Part shown: positions 45,083 through 54,198 of the stretch, one piece after another
Numbering within the stretch: the first letter of the stretch is position 1
Layout: each line of letters opens with the position of its first letter
DNA from: JAEZBP01 sp963832725
GTDB lineage: Bacteria; Myxococcota_A; Polyangia; Polyangiales; Sandaracinaceae
Assembly: GCA_963832725.1 (NCBI GenBank)
Contig: CAWHVG010000005.1
Location: 1,612,001-1,676,000 of the forward strand
DNA length: 64,000 bases
Reading direction: 5' to 3'
Notes under the pieces: model-generated
Databases searched by the model: none
Told to the model about the DNA's origin: nothing
Seen by the model: only the letters and a program-made list of their open reading frames with translations
Program-made: the position numbers and the translations under genes

Positions 45083-46442
45083 GTGCTGGAGATCGTGCTC
45101 GACGACGCGGCGACACGGCGCTTGATCTTGCGCGCGCCCCCCTGGAGCCTGATCGAGTACGTCCGCCGCGGAGCCGCCACCGCGCTCGTGCTGGCGCTGC
45201 TCTGGGTCGGCGCGTGGCTGACCAGCTGGGGGGAGTCGTTCACCATCGCCGTCTTCGTCACGGCGCCGGTGACGATCGGCGTGATCACCTGGCTGTTGAC
45301 CCGACCGGCCTGGCAGACCGCCGAGATCGACGTGAACGGAGAGGCGCGGACCATCCGCGTGCGGACCCGTGGCCGCCTCGCTTGGCTCTCGCACACCGAG
45401 GTGGTCTCGCTTCACCCGAACGACGCCGTCCTCCGCATCGTCGGTGGGCTCGTTCCGCCCGAAGGCCTGCGCCATCCCGAGCTCGGTCTGGAGCTGTGGG
45501 TGGGACGCTACGACGGAAGCCCCCTCCGCCGTCTGGCACCGCCCTTCGCCGCCCGAGGCGTCCAGCGCCGCGACGAGGTGCGCGCGTTGGCCGAGACGCT
45601 CGCGCGGCGCCTCGGCCTGCGCGTCCACGTCGAGCGAGACGAGCTCGCCGAGCTGCAGCTCACCGTGAGCCATCGGGGCGCGGAGCCTTCCTCGCCTCGG
45701 CGGGTGACGTGGGGCTACCGCCACGCAGCGGTCGAGGCCGGGCTGGAATCTGTCGCGGGCACCCACCTTCGAGCCGACGGGCGGCTCCTCGCCCATCCTC
45801 GACGCCAGCATCGGCCCCGAGGAGCTGCACGCTCGCATCCGGCGCGCGAAGGGCAGCCTCTCGGTCGAGAAGGCGACGGATCGACGGGAGCTCCCGGAGA
45901 GCATGCGCTGGGTCCTGGGAGTGACCGGCGCCTGCGCGGCGGTGGGCGGGGTGTTCGGCGGCGCTGGCGGAGCGCTCCTGGCGGGGCTCGCCATCGGCGG
46001 CGCGGTCCCTCTGGTGCTCTTCGGCTTGATGGGAGCCGCGTACCTCTGTGTGAGCATCACCGCCACCACCTTCTGCGCCTCGTTGAGCACGCTGGAGCGG
46101 TTCCTGCGCGGCTTCGCCCCCGTGCGACCAGGCTCTCCCTTCGCGCTCCGAGCGAGGCGTTGGTCACTCCGAGGCCGAGCGCTTCTCGCCCAGGGCGATC
46201 TCCGCCGGCGCGTCGTCACCAGCGAGGACGCGCGCGCGGTGGTGGTCTGGGAGCGGAGCCGGACGGGAGACTCCCCTCACCAGACCCTCCGCTGGCGCGA
46301 GCTGTGGCTCCGGGGAAACGACTGGGTGCGCCTGGCCCGAAGCGTGGAGCAGCCCGCCAACCCACTGGCCACGCCGACCCTCGACGCGCTGGCGGTAGAG
46401 GTCGCGCGCTCGCTCGACGTGCCCATCCGCAGCGTGACCTGA
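45083..46442 (+). CDS. unknown membrane protein (frameshifted at 45746-45750)
   Basis: A protein of about 452 residues with two N-terminal membrane helices (ATALVLALLWVGAWLTSW and FTIAVFVTAPVTIGVITWLL), a soluble middle part, a second hydrophobic pair (GVTGACAAVGGVFGGAGGAL, GGAVPLVLFGLMGAAYLCVS) and a soluble end. The frames join at GAATC (45746-45750); restoring GATC gives EAGLDLSRAPTFEP. The start is a GTG at 45083. No family recognised. Confidence 0.65.
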
Positions 46443-46515
46443 CCGGGCTCCGCGCTCGGCGGCGCCGCCGTGGTACCGTTTGCGACGGATCGACCGCTTT
46501 GGGGAGGCTCTCTCG

Positions 46516-48076
46516 ATGCGCAACCACGTCGTGCTCGCGTCGCTGCTCTGCGTCACGTCTTGCTCCTCGAACCCGAGCGGTGGCGGCGACGCCGGGCACG
46601 CGCACGGCAGTGACGGCGGCGGGCACGCAGACGGAGGCACGGCGCGGAGAGACGGCGGCGGCTCCTCTTCCGACGCCGGTCTTCCGCCGCCGAGCTGCGA
46701 CGGACCGCCGCCGGCCGACGTCTCCAGCCCGACCAGCGTGGTCGGCGACGGAAACGCCCGCGAGCTGCGACGAAGCCGCGCTTCAGAATGCCGCCGACGC
46801 CGGCGGCGTGATCGTCTTCGACTGCGGCTCCGATCCGTGGACGATCACCGTCACCAGCGCCATCACGTTCACCGAGGAGACCGTCCTCGACGGCGGCGGG
46901 CTGATCACGCTCAGCGGCGGCGGCACCACCCGGATCCTCTATCTCGACTCCGGCTACGATCAGACCACGCCACGGCTGACGGTCCAACGGCTGACCTTCC
47001 GCGACGGAAAGAGCCAGCCCGGCGGCGACGACACGGCCGTGGGCGGCGGCGCCATCTACCGCGACGGCGGAAGCCTCACCGTCATCGAGTGCACCTTCGA
47101 TCACAACCGCGCGCCCTCCCCCGGGCAGGACATCGCGGGCGGCGCCATCTACGGCTTCGGCGGCGGCGAGACCGTCATCGTCCGCAGCGTCTTCACCGAC
47201 AACGCGGCGAGCAACGGGGGAGCGGTGGGCAGCCTCAACGGCGACCTCACCATCATCGACAGCTCCTTCTCGAACAACGCAGCCACCGGCACCGATGGGA
47301 ACCCCGGACACGGCGGCTGCGGCGGCGCGCTCTACATGGACGGGCGCGACGAGGTCACCACGCTCTCTTGCGTCACGTTGCAGGGCAACGAAGCGGGCGC
47401 CATCGGCGGCGGGTTCTTCCGCGTCTCGAACGACGACAGCGGCTCGTTCTCGATGGACCGCTCGAGCGTGGACGGGAACCGGGTCACGCCGACCGATTCC
47501 GGGAACGCCGGCGGCCTCTATCTGCAGGGCCTCTCGCTGGCCATCACCAACAGCACCATCTCCAGGAACCAGGCCTTCTACAACGGCGGCATCTGGATCA
47601 ACACCTGCGACGTCCGGATGACCAACGTGACGGTGGCCGAGAACACCGCGTTCGGCAGCAACGGCGGCGGCATCTGGCTCGGGCACACCCCGACCGGCAC
47701 GCTGCTGAACTGCACCATCGCCAACAACCACTCGACCGCGGACGGAGTGGTGGCGGGCGGCATCTTCGGCGAGGGGCTGACGCTGGTGAACACGCTCGTC
47801 GCCGGCAACACGGCGATGTACCGGCCCACGTGCGACAAGACGCGCACGGATGGGAGCGGCAACCTCCAGTGGCCGAACGGCTCGCTCTGCACCTCGGACC
47901 CGCTGGTGGACGATCCGCAGCTCGGCGAGCTCGGCGACCACGGCGGCCCCACCGAGACGCTCGTTCCGGGAGCCGGAAGCCCGGCGATCGGCATCGGCAC
48001 CGGCTGCCCCGCGACCGATCAGCGGGGTGAGCCGCGAAGCGATCCCTGCACGGCCGGCGCGGTCGAGGTGCCCTGA
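46516..48076 (+). CDS. right-handed beta-helix lipoprotein with choice-of-anchor Q-type end (frameshifted at 46752-46754)
   Basis: A protein of about 519 residues. Signal ASLLCVTSCSSN is followed by a Gly/Asp-rich linker. From about residue 90 the chain has parallel beta-helix coils with N-N-x-A and G-G-A-I/G-G-G-I turns (GGAIYGFGGGETVIVRSVF, GGGIWLGHTPTGTLLNCTI). The end (LGDHGGPTETLVPGAGSPAI, then TDQRGEPR) is the hallmark of choice-of-anchor Q domains. The frames join by dropping one A from AAA (46752-46754). GGGGAGG lies at 46501-46507. Such proteins often bind or cut polysaccharide; no catalytic residues are obvious. Confidence 0.82.
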
Positions 48077-48311
48077 AGCGCGGATCGGGAGCGATCACCG
48101 CAAAGCGGGAATGGCCCGAGGATTGCGCCTGCCCGCGGGACATCGACCTCGCGGCACGCTGTGGCACGCGAGGCTCCGGAGCCGCTGGCGTGGGGGCGCC
48201 GGCGCAGGAGGGGGGCCTGAGCGGCGGCGCTCGTCGGCACATCGTCGATGAGCGCCGCCATCAGGTTTCGGCGCGCTGGTGTGACCGCGTCCGGGGACGC
48301 ATCCTTCTCCG

Positions 48312-49652
48312 GTGTCGCTGATCTGGATCGGGTACACGACGCGCTATCGAGAAGGAGGCGCCGAGCTGGAGCGCGCCGCCAGGACCCTCGCCCGCACCCG
48401 CGGCGCCGCACGCCCGAACGGGACGGTCCGGCTGGAGGCGGTGGAGACGAAGGCGGCGTTCTTCGACGCGATGTGCGGGATTGCGGCGCGCGGCGAGCGG
48501 CTCTCGGAGCTCCACTTCGTCGGCCACGGCGGCATGTACGGACCGATGTTCGGCACCCGCGCGCATCCCGAGCAGCTCAGCCCGCACGAGTGGCGCACCC
48601 TCGAGCTGCCCTTCGCCGACGACGGCGAGGCCTTCTTCCACGCGTGCCGGAGCGCCCGCCACTTCGCGCCCTTCTTCGCGCGCACCAAGGGCGTGCCGGC
48701 GCACGGCTACTACTGGTACACGACCTTCTCGCGTCACCCGACGTACTTCCGCTGGGACGGACCACGCCGGCGAGCGGACAACCCGCTCTATCTCTTCGGC
48801 TGCCCGGGGAGGCGTTCCCACGGCCTGAGCGGATCGCTGCGCAAGTATCTCGGCGTCGCCCGCGCCGAGACGCTCCGCCGTTTCGAGCCCGCAGAGGTCG
48901 GCCACGAGGCGAGCTACGATCCGGTCGCCGGCCTCTACGACGAGGCCTTCGCCGACATTCGCGTGCGCGAGGACGAGTGGCGGTGGATCACCTCGCATCT
49001 TCCGCCCTGCCGCCCGCGCGTGCTCGACGTCGGCTGCGGAAACGGGGCGCTGTTGACGGCGCTCGAAGGGCGCATCGCCGAGGGCGTCGGAGTGGACGTG
49101 TCCGCGGAGATGATCGCCCGCGCGAAGATCCGCGCCGCGGCGCACCCGCACCTCTCCTTCGCGCCCATCGACGGCCCCTCGCTGCCCTTCACGGACGGCC
49201 GCTTCGACGTGGTGATCAGCCTGATGTCGTTTCGCTACCTCGACTGGGATCCGATGATGGCCGAGATGCGGCGCGTCCTGGCGCCTGGCGGCCGGATCCT
49301 GATCGTGGACATGGCGGACAAGCCAGCCGGCCTCCGCGACGTGCCCAGACTCCTGCGCGACAAGGCGAAGGTGTGGCGCGCGCGGCGCCGGTGGCGCGAG
49401 GCAGACCGGGCGCTGCACCGCCTCGTCTCCGACTCGCGCTGGTCCACCATGCTCCACGAAAACCCGATGCGCGCCGAGCACGAGTATCGCTGGTACCTCG
49501 AGAGCCGCTTCCCTGGCCGCGAGGTGGAGGTGCTCGACGTCGGCGGTCGCGCCCGCACGCTCGCGTTCGACAGCGGTCCGATCGACGAGGGACGGCGCGC
49601 CGCGGCGAGGGCACACCCATCGGTCTCGGATGCGCGGGGCGAGCCGGCGTGA
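48312..49652 (+). CDS. caspase-like domain fused to a class I SAM methyltransferase
   Basis: A 446-residue protein. The first 190 residues contain ELHFVGHGGMYGPMFG (H72) and, after about 40 residues, AFFHACRSARHFAPFF (C112). A hydrophobic strand ending in H-G and another ending in A-C-x-S is the His-Cys dyad pattern of caspase-like (C13/C14/CHAT) proteases. Residues from about 225 form a methyltransferase: VLDVGCGNGALL (SAM loop), GVGVDVSAEMIARA, FDVVISLMSFRYLDWD and APGGRILIVDMAD. The stop overlaps the next start by GTGA. The protease assignment is inference from motif spacing; methyltransferase is firm, substrate unknown. Confidence 0.82.
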   Translation: MSLIWIGYTTRYREGGAELERAARTLARTRGAARPNGTVRLEAVETKAAFFDAMCGIAARGERLSELHFVGHGGMYGPMFGTRAHPEQLSPHEWRTLELPFADDGEAFFHACRSARHFAPFFARTKGVPAHGYYWYTTFSRHPTYFRWDGPRRRADNPLYLFGCPGRRSHGLSGSLRKYLGVARAETLRRFEPAEVGHEASYDPVAGLYDEAFADIRVREDEWRWITSHLPPCRPRVLDVGCGNGALLTALEGRIAEGVGVDVSAEMIARAKIRAAAHPHLSFAPIDGPSLPFTDGRFDVVISLMSFRYLDWDPMMAEMRRVLAPGGRILIVDMADKPAGLRDVPRLLRDKAKVWRARRRWREADRALHRLVSDSRWSTMLHENPMRAEHEYRWYLESRFPGREVEVLDVGGRARTLAFDSGPIDEGRRAAARAHPSVSDARGEPA

Positions 49653-50396
49653 GCCGCATCGCCATCGTGGACTGGGGCGTCGGCGGGCTCGGCCTCTTCC
49701 GCTGGCTGCGCGAGGCGAGGCCGGATTCTGGATTTCCTGTACCTCTCGGACAGCGGCGCACCGCCTTACGGGACGCTCACGTCGAACGCGCTGCGGGCGC
49801 GCCTCGAGACGGTCGGACACGCGCTCGGGCGACGCGGCGTCGAGCGACTGGCGGTGGCCTGCAACGCGGCGAGCACGGTGCTGGATCGGCCGCTTCCCGG
49901 ACTGGATGTCCGCGCGATCGCGTTCGAGGCCGTCCGCGCCGTCCTGGCCCGCGGCGCCGCCCACGTCGGCGTGATCGGCGGCCGGCGCACCATCCGGAGT
50001 GGTGTGTATGGGCGTCCGCTGCGATCTGCCGGCCTCCGGGTCGCGCAGCGGGTGGCGCAGCCGTTGAGCGCGCTGGTGGAGGCAGGGCGGATCGACGGCG
50101 AGGACGTGGAGCGCCAGATCCGGCGGGTGGTGTCGCCCCTCCGCCACGTGCCGCTCCTGATCCTCGGCTGCACGCATTACCCGGCGCTCCATCGCTGCCT
50201 CGCGCGCGTCCTCCCCGGCGTCGAGCTCTTCGATCCGGTCGCCTCCATGGGCGAGGCGCTGCTCGACGCCTGGACGCCGCCGGCCGGCATCGGCGAGACC
50301 CGCTTCTTCACCACCGGTGATCCGACGGCGATGCGCCGAGCGGCGGCGATCGCGTTCGGCGTCCACATCCACGGCGTGCGGCGCATCGCGCTCTGA
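49649..50396 (+). CDS. Asp/Glu racemase-like protein (frameshifted at 49724-49728)
   Basis: About 248 residues of the glutamate racemase fold. Both catalytic cysteines are present, in AVACNAAST and LILGCTHYP. The N-terminal loop reads IVDWGVGGLG where MurI has D-S-G-V-G-G, and the usual D-T-A-R-x-P-Y-G is SDSGAPPYGT, so substrate-contact residues differ. The frames join at GATTC (49724-49728); restoring GATC gives PDLDFLYLSDSG. GTG at 49649 overlaps the methyltransferase stop, so the two proteins are coupled. It may be a divergent racemase or a relative with another acid as substrate. Confidence 0.8.
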
Positions 50397-50614
50397 TTCG
50401 TCTCCATCGGCCGCCGCGGCGTCCGCGCTCCGCGCGCGCTCGTGGTGACGCCGCCGAGACCACCGCGCGAGCCAGGCCTCGAGGCGAACGAGCTCCGTCG
50501 AGCCCGCTCAGCGCATCGCGCTCTGATCTTCGCCGCGGGACCGGCACTCGCGACCGCTCGCTCCGGTGGCTCCCGCGAGACGCGCCCGGTGGCGACGAGA
50601 TCTGTCGCGCCGGC

Positions 50615-51235
50615 TCAGCGGAGCGCGAGCACCATCCGGTAGTGATCCGGCACGTGCAGTCGCCCCTGACCGATCGCCGAGCGATGCAGCTGGATGACAC
50701 GAAAGCCCAACCGCTCGTAGAGCCGCTGCGCGCCCGGGTTGGTCCGCGCGACGTCGAGCGCCATCTGGCGGAACCCGCTCGCCCGGGCTCGATCGATCCG
50801 CTCCTCGAGCATGCGGGTCATCACCCCTCGCCGGCGCATCTCGGGGTCGACGCCCAGGTGGGCCACGTAGAGCTCGTCCGAGCTCGGCGGCGGCATCAGC
50901 GACTCGACCAGCACGCCGCGCATGAACACCCGCGGCGCCCCGCGGCCGGCGAAGCGAAGGACCGAGCGAATGGTGCCTTTGCTGCGCGCGGCGAGCGAAG
51001 AGGCGTCGTAGAACGCACCGACCGCCACCACGCGCCCGTCCAGCACCGCGACATCGTGGTTCGAGCAGCCGAAGAGCCCCTCGTCCTGCTCGAAGCACGC
51101 GTCGAGCAGCTCCACCGCGCGCGGTCCGAAGACGTACTCGAACGCCTCGGGCCCGGAGGCGAGCATCAGCGGCGCGGCCGCGCTCGCATCCTCCGGTCGT
51201 CCCACGCGCAGGCTGACCCGTCGATTGCCTCCCAC
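50615..51235 (-). CDS. GNAT-family acetyltransferase
   Basis: A 206-residue GNAT. The C-terminal half holds the acetyl-CoA site: ELYVAHLGVDPEMRRRGVMT (the R-R-x-G pyrophosphate loop) followed by MLEERIDRARASGFRQMALD and PGAQRLYERLGFRVIQLHRS, in classical order. The N-terminal half has FEYVFGPRAVELLDACF, seen in GNATs that act on small amines or peptides. GTG at 51235 was chosen as the nearest start giving normal length. Substrate unknown. Confidence 0.85.
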   Translation of the reverse strand: MGGNRRVSLRVGRPEDASAAAPLMLASGPEAFEYVFGPRAVELLDACFEQDEGLFGCSNHDVAVLDGRVVAVGAFYDASSLAARSKGTIRSVLRFAGRGAPRVFMRGVLVESLMPPPSSDELYVAHLGVDPEMRRRGVMTRMLEERIDRARASGFRQMALDVARTNPGAQRLYERLGFRVIQLHRSAIGQGRLHVPDHYRMVLALR

Positions 51236-51829
51236 GGTCAGACAACGTAGCCCCGATTCGCGAACGCGCCGCGCCCGGTCACCTCGCGCCCGAGGAGCGC
51301 CTCGGGCCCGACCGGCTCCGTGGCCGCGCGATCCGGGATCGGCCTGGAAATTCGTGTACTCGTCAGTCACGACGAGCGAGACCCCGCTGGTCGCAGTGAC
51401 AGCCGCCATGGTGGACGCTCGGGATGCCAGGGTAGACGAGCGCAGGCGGCATGCGAGGCGGCTCGGATGCCTCGGTAGCGAGTGACAGGTGCCATCCGAG
51501 ACGCTCTGGATGGCAAGGTAGAAAAGCTCAGGCGGCATGCGAGACGGCTCGGATGTCGAGGTCGAGAGCAGCAGGCGACATGCACGTCGTCTCGTCTGTC
51601 GCGGTAGCGCGTCTCCGGCGGCGTTTCGCTCGTCTTGGATGTCGATGTAGGCAGTTTTCAGGCCCGAATTTCACCTGTTTTGCCGCTCAACGAGGCAATT
51701 TCGAGGGCCGATCCGTTCGGAGGGCCGAGAAGGCGCGGTGCGCGAAGGGGTCCAGCCGTGGCTTGGACGGCGCGCTCGGCGATGTCCACGAGCGCGAACG
51801 AGCCGGGTGTGCGTCCCCGATGGAGCGGG
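51236..51829. other. long intergenic region with a 43 bp repeat array
   Basis: This 594-base region separates the start of the GNAT gene from the stop of the large lipoprotein gene. Its centre is the 43 bp array at 51379-51654. The remainder (51236-51378 and 51655-51829) shows no plausible frame, no T-run hairpin and no other repeats. Confidence 0.5.
51379..51654. repeat. tandem array of 43 bp units (about six copies)
   Basis: Units begin at 51379, 51422, 51465, 51508, 51551, 51594 and 51637 (partial). Conserved parts are GGATG at the start, GGTAG near position 10, CAGGCGGCATGCGAG in the middle and a C-rich CGGCTC end. Copies differ at 10-20 positions, the outer ones most. No frame stays open with sensible content. 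It lies between two minus-strand genes and does not resemble the 11355-11829 units in sequence, although the period is the same. Confidence 0.75.
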
Positions 51830-54107
51830 TCAGGGCGCGGCGCGTTGTCCGAAGTTCCCGGCCAGCTCGACGTAAGCGTCCGTGATGCTCACCGCGGGCG
51901 TCACCGCGCCGAGGCGCATGCCTGCGTCCACGCCGTAGGTCGCGTAGTCGGTGCTGGTCATCAACGAGGGCACCGGCAAGGTCGGGCCGCCCCGGTTGAG
52001 CGCGTAGTCGGTCATGAAGTACGCGAGCGCGATCAGCGTGTTCTGCACCTGGTCCTGCTCGTCCGTGGTGAGCACGCGGTCGGTGCCGAACGAGAGATCG
52101 GTGATGTGGATGTTCTCGAAGGTCGGATCCTCGCCCGTGCCGCTGGCGAGCGTCGCCGTGGCGGTGGCGGCCATGGTGGCGTCGAGCCCGCCTTCGTAGG
52201 CCGTGCTCGCGCTGCCGCTCATGGTGGCGGTGACCCCGCCGATCATCAGCATCACGGATCCGTCCGCCTGCGCGACGGCGACCGGCGCGAGGGCAGTGTC
52301 GAGCTGCAGCATGTTGGGCGCCACGATCATGCTCGGCGACACGATCGCGGCCGGGCCGGTGATGTCTGCCGCCGGCACGATCATGCTCGGCGCCACGATC
52401 CCGTTCAGCGCGCCGGCCTGCCACTGCCCGTGCAGGACGAGGTTCATCACCGAGTCCGAGACCCGATCGCCTACCGGCATGCCGGTGGGGTTCGCCGCGC
52501 CCAGATCGGGGCCTTGCCTCGGGATGCCGAGGCTCGACGGGGCGGATCCTGCCGGCGGCGTGTAGGTGGTCCCGAGGTTGAAGACGATCCCGCTGTTGCT
52601 CGCCTCGACGCCGACGAACTGGCTCGCGAACCCGAGATTCGAACGTGGAGCCCCCGCCGAGCGTGGGCAGGTTGACGCTGGGGTCGAGCGTGCGGACGGA
52701 GATGCTGGCGAAGAGCTCCTGCATCAGCGAGCCGAGCTGCGTGAGCACGTAGTCGCCGATGTTCGAGCGCAGATCGTCGCCGCCCGGGCCGGTGATCCCC
52801 GTCGTCAGGGTGTCGGTCAGCGTCGCGAGCGTCACATCCATGCCGGCGATGGTGGTGACGGGATCCGGCAGGTCCGGGAAATCGACGCTGACGTCGCCCG
52901 TACGCACGTGCAGCCCCGCCGAGAGGAAGTGCGCCTGCAGCGCGCCGGTGTCGTCCACCGTGACCTCGACGTCACCCTCGAGCTCGACGTAGGAGACGGT
53001 GAGGGTGCCCCGCCGCTGATTGGCCGAGAGCCCCGGGAAGAGCGGTTGATAGCCCATGCTGGTGAGCTGATCGCCGGAGACCTCGACGATCACTTGGACC
53101 TGCCCCGAGCGGCCGAGGAAGTGGAAGCCGCCGGCGATGAGCGTGAGCGAGGAATGGTCGATTCCGTCGATGATGATGCCCCGCGTGCTCGGCACACCCA
53201 CGACGGGCATGGGCACATAGTCGAGCGTGGTTTGGACCGCGCAAGTGGTGCCGACGGTGTAGATGCAGGTCGAGTCCTGCAGGTGATAGCCCGGCACGCT
53301 CCAGCAATCGTGGAGCTGCTCCGCAATCAATCCGCTGTGGGTCGCGTCGCCGCCGAGCACGCTGGAGAAGATATCGTTCAGGCTCGCCATGTCGGTGAAG
53401 TCGCCGTCGGCGTCATCGACGCCCGAGTGCGTGACCCGCATCGTCACCGCACCGGCCAGCGGTTCGTCCGTCGGCGCATAGCGCGGCGCGGCCATGAACG
53501 TGCAGAGGATGCGCGCCGTCCGGCCGTCCATGCCGTCGACCTCGACCGGCACGGCGTTGATGCCGTAGCGCGCGTTGACGCTGCCGACGAGCAAACCGGA
53601 CGCGTCCGGCGTCACCGGGACTCCGGCGATGCGCGCCGTGTCCACGTGCGAAGGATCGCCGACCGCGACCGCGATCCGCACGGCCTGGCCTGGCTCGTAG
53701 ACCGCCTGCTCGCCGAAGGTCGGCGTGACGCACTCGACCGGGAGCGGCTCCGCCCGGACCATCCCGCCGTCGCCGAGGCCTCCGTCGGTCACGCTTCCGT
53801 CGGTCACGCTCCCGTCCATCACGCTCCCGTCGAGCACGCTCCCGTCGAGCACGCTCCCGTCGAGCACGCTCCCGTCGAGCACGCTCCCGTCGAGCACGCT
53901 CCCGTCGAGCACGCTCCCGTCGAGCACGCTCCCGTCGCCGACGGCACCGTCGCCGCCGTCGAACGCCGGTTGTCCTCCGTCGCGCGTGCCCGCGTCCCGG
54001 CGGCCGGTCGGGATGCCCGGCGGCCGGCTGTTGTCACACGCCGACGCCAGGGCAGCGAGCAATGCCACGACCAGAAGAGGCGTGACGCGATCGATTGCGA
54101 CCTTCAT
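51830..54107 (-). CDS. large beta-rich lipoprotein with DGSVL repeat linker (frameshifted at 52636-52640)
   Basis: About 758 residues. GGAGGAAACC precedes ATG at 54107. The signal LLVVALLAALASACDN is followed by a linker in which D-G-S-V-L/M/T is repeated about ten times, then a long beta-rich chain with Cys pairs and an end part of short strands (DITGPAAIVSPSMIVAPNML). The frames join at GATTC (52636-52640); restoring GATC gives GGSTFDLGFASQFVGVE. It may be a barrel or fibre on the cell surface. No named family. Confidence 0.66.
53783..53940. repeat. 15 bp coding minisatellite (DGSVL linker)
   Basis: Within the lipoprotein gene the unit GTCGAGCACGCTCCC occurs seven times without change (from 53829 to about 53933), flanked by variants GTCGGTCACGCT and GTCCATCACGCT. 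It encodes the five-residue D-G-S-V-L spacer after the lipid anchor. Exact identity of seven copies suggests recent expansion or ongoing length variation. Confidence 0.85.
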
Positions 54108-54198
54108 GGTTTCCTCCGCGTCGCGCAGCATAGACCCACCCGACGCGAAAATCAGCGCCTGCGCTCAATCGGTCAACGCGCGTTGACGTGTTTCGCGC

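Noticed and set aside
50381..50527. 17 bp direct repeat at 50381-50397 and 50511-50527
   Set aside because: It copies the last codons of the racemase-like gene into the intergenic space. Too short and isolated to support a mobile element or site.
51379..51654. Possible CRISPR array
   Set aside because: Again no spacers of stable length between conserved repeats; divergence is spread over the unit and no cas gene is present.
1214..52640. Programmed frameshifting or widespread pseudogenes as the cause of the broken frames
   Set aside because: No slippery heptamers with downstream structures were noted, gene functions are varied, and both halves of every gene keep conserved motifs. One shared tetramer explains most cases better.
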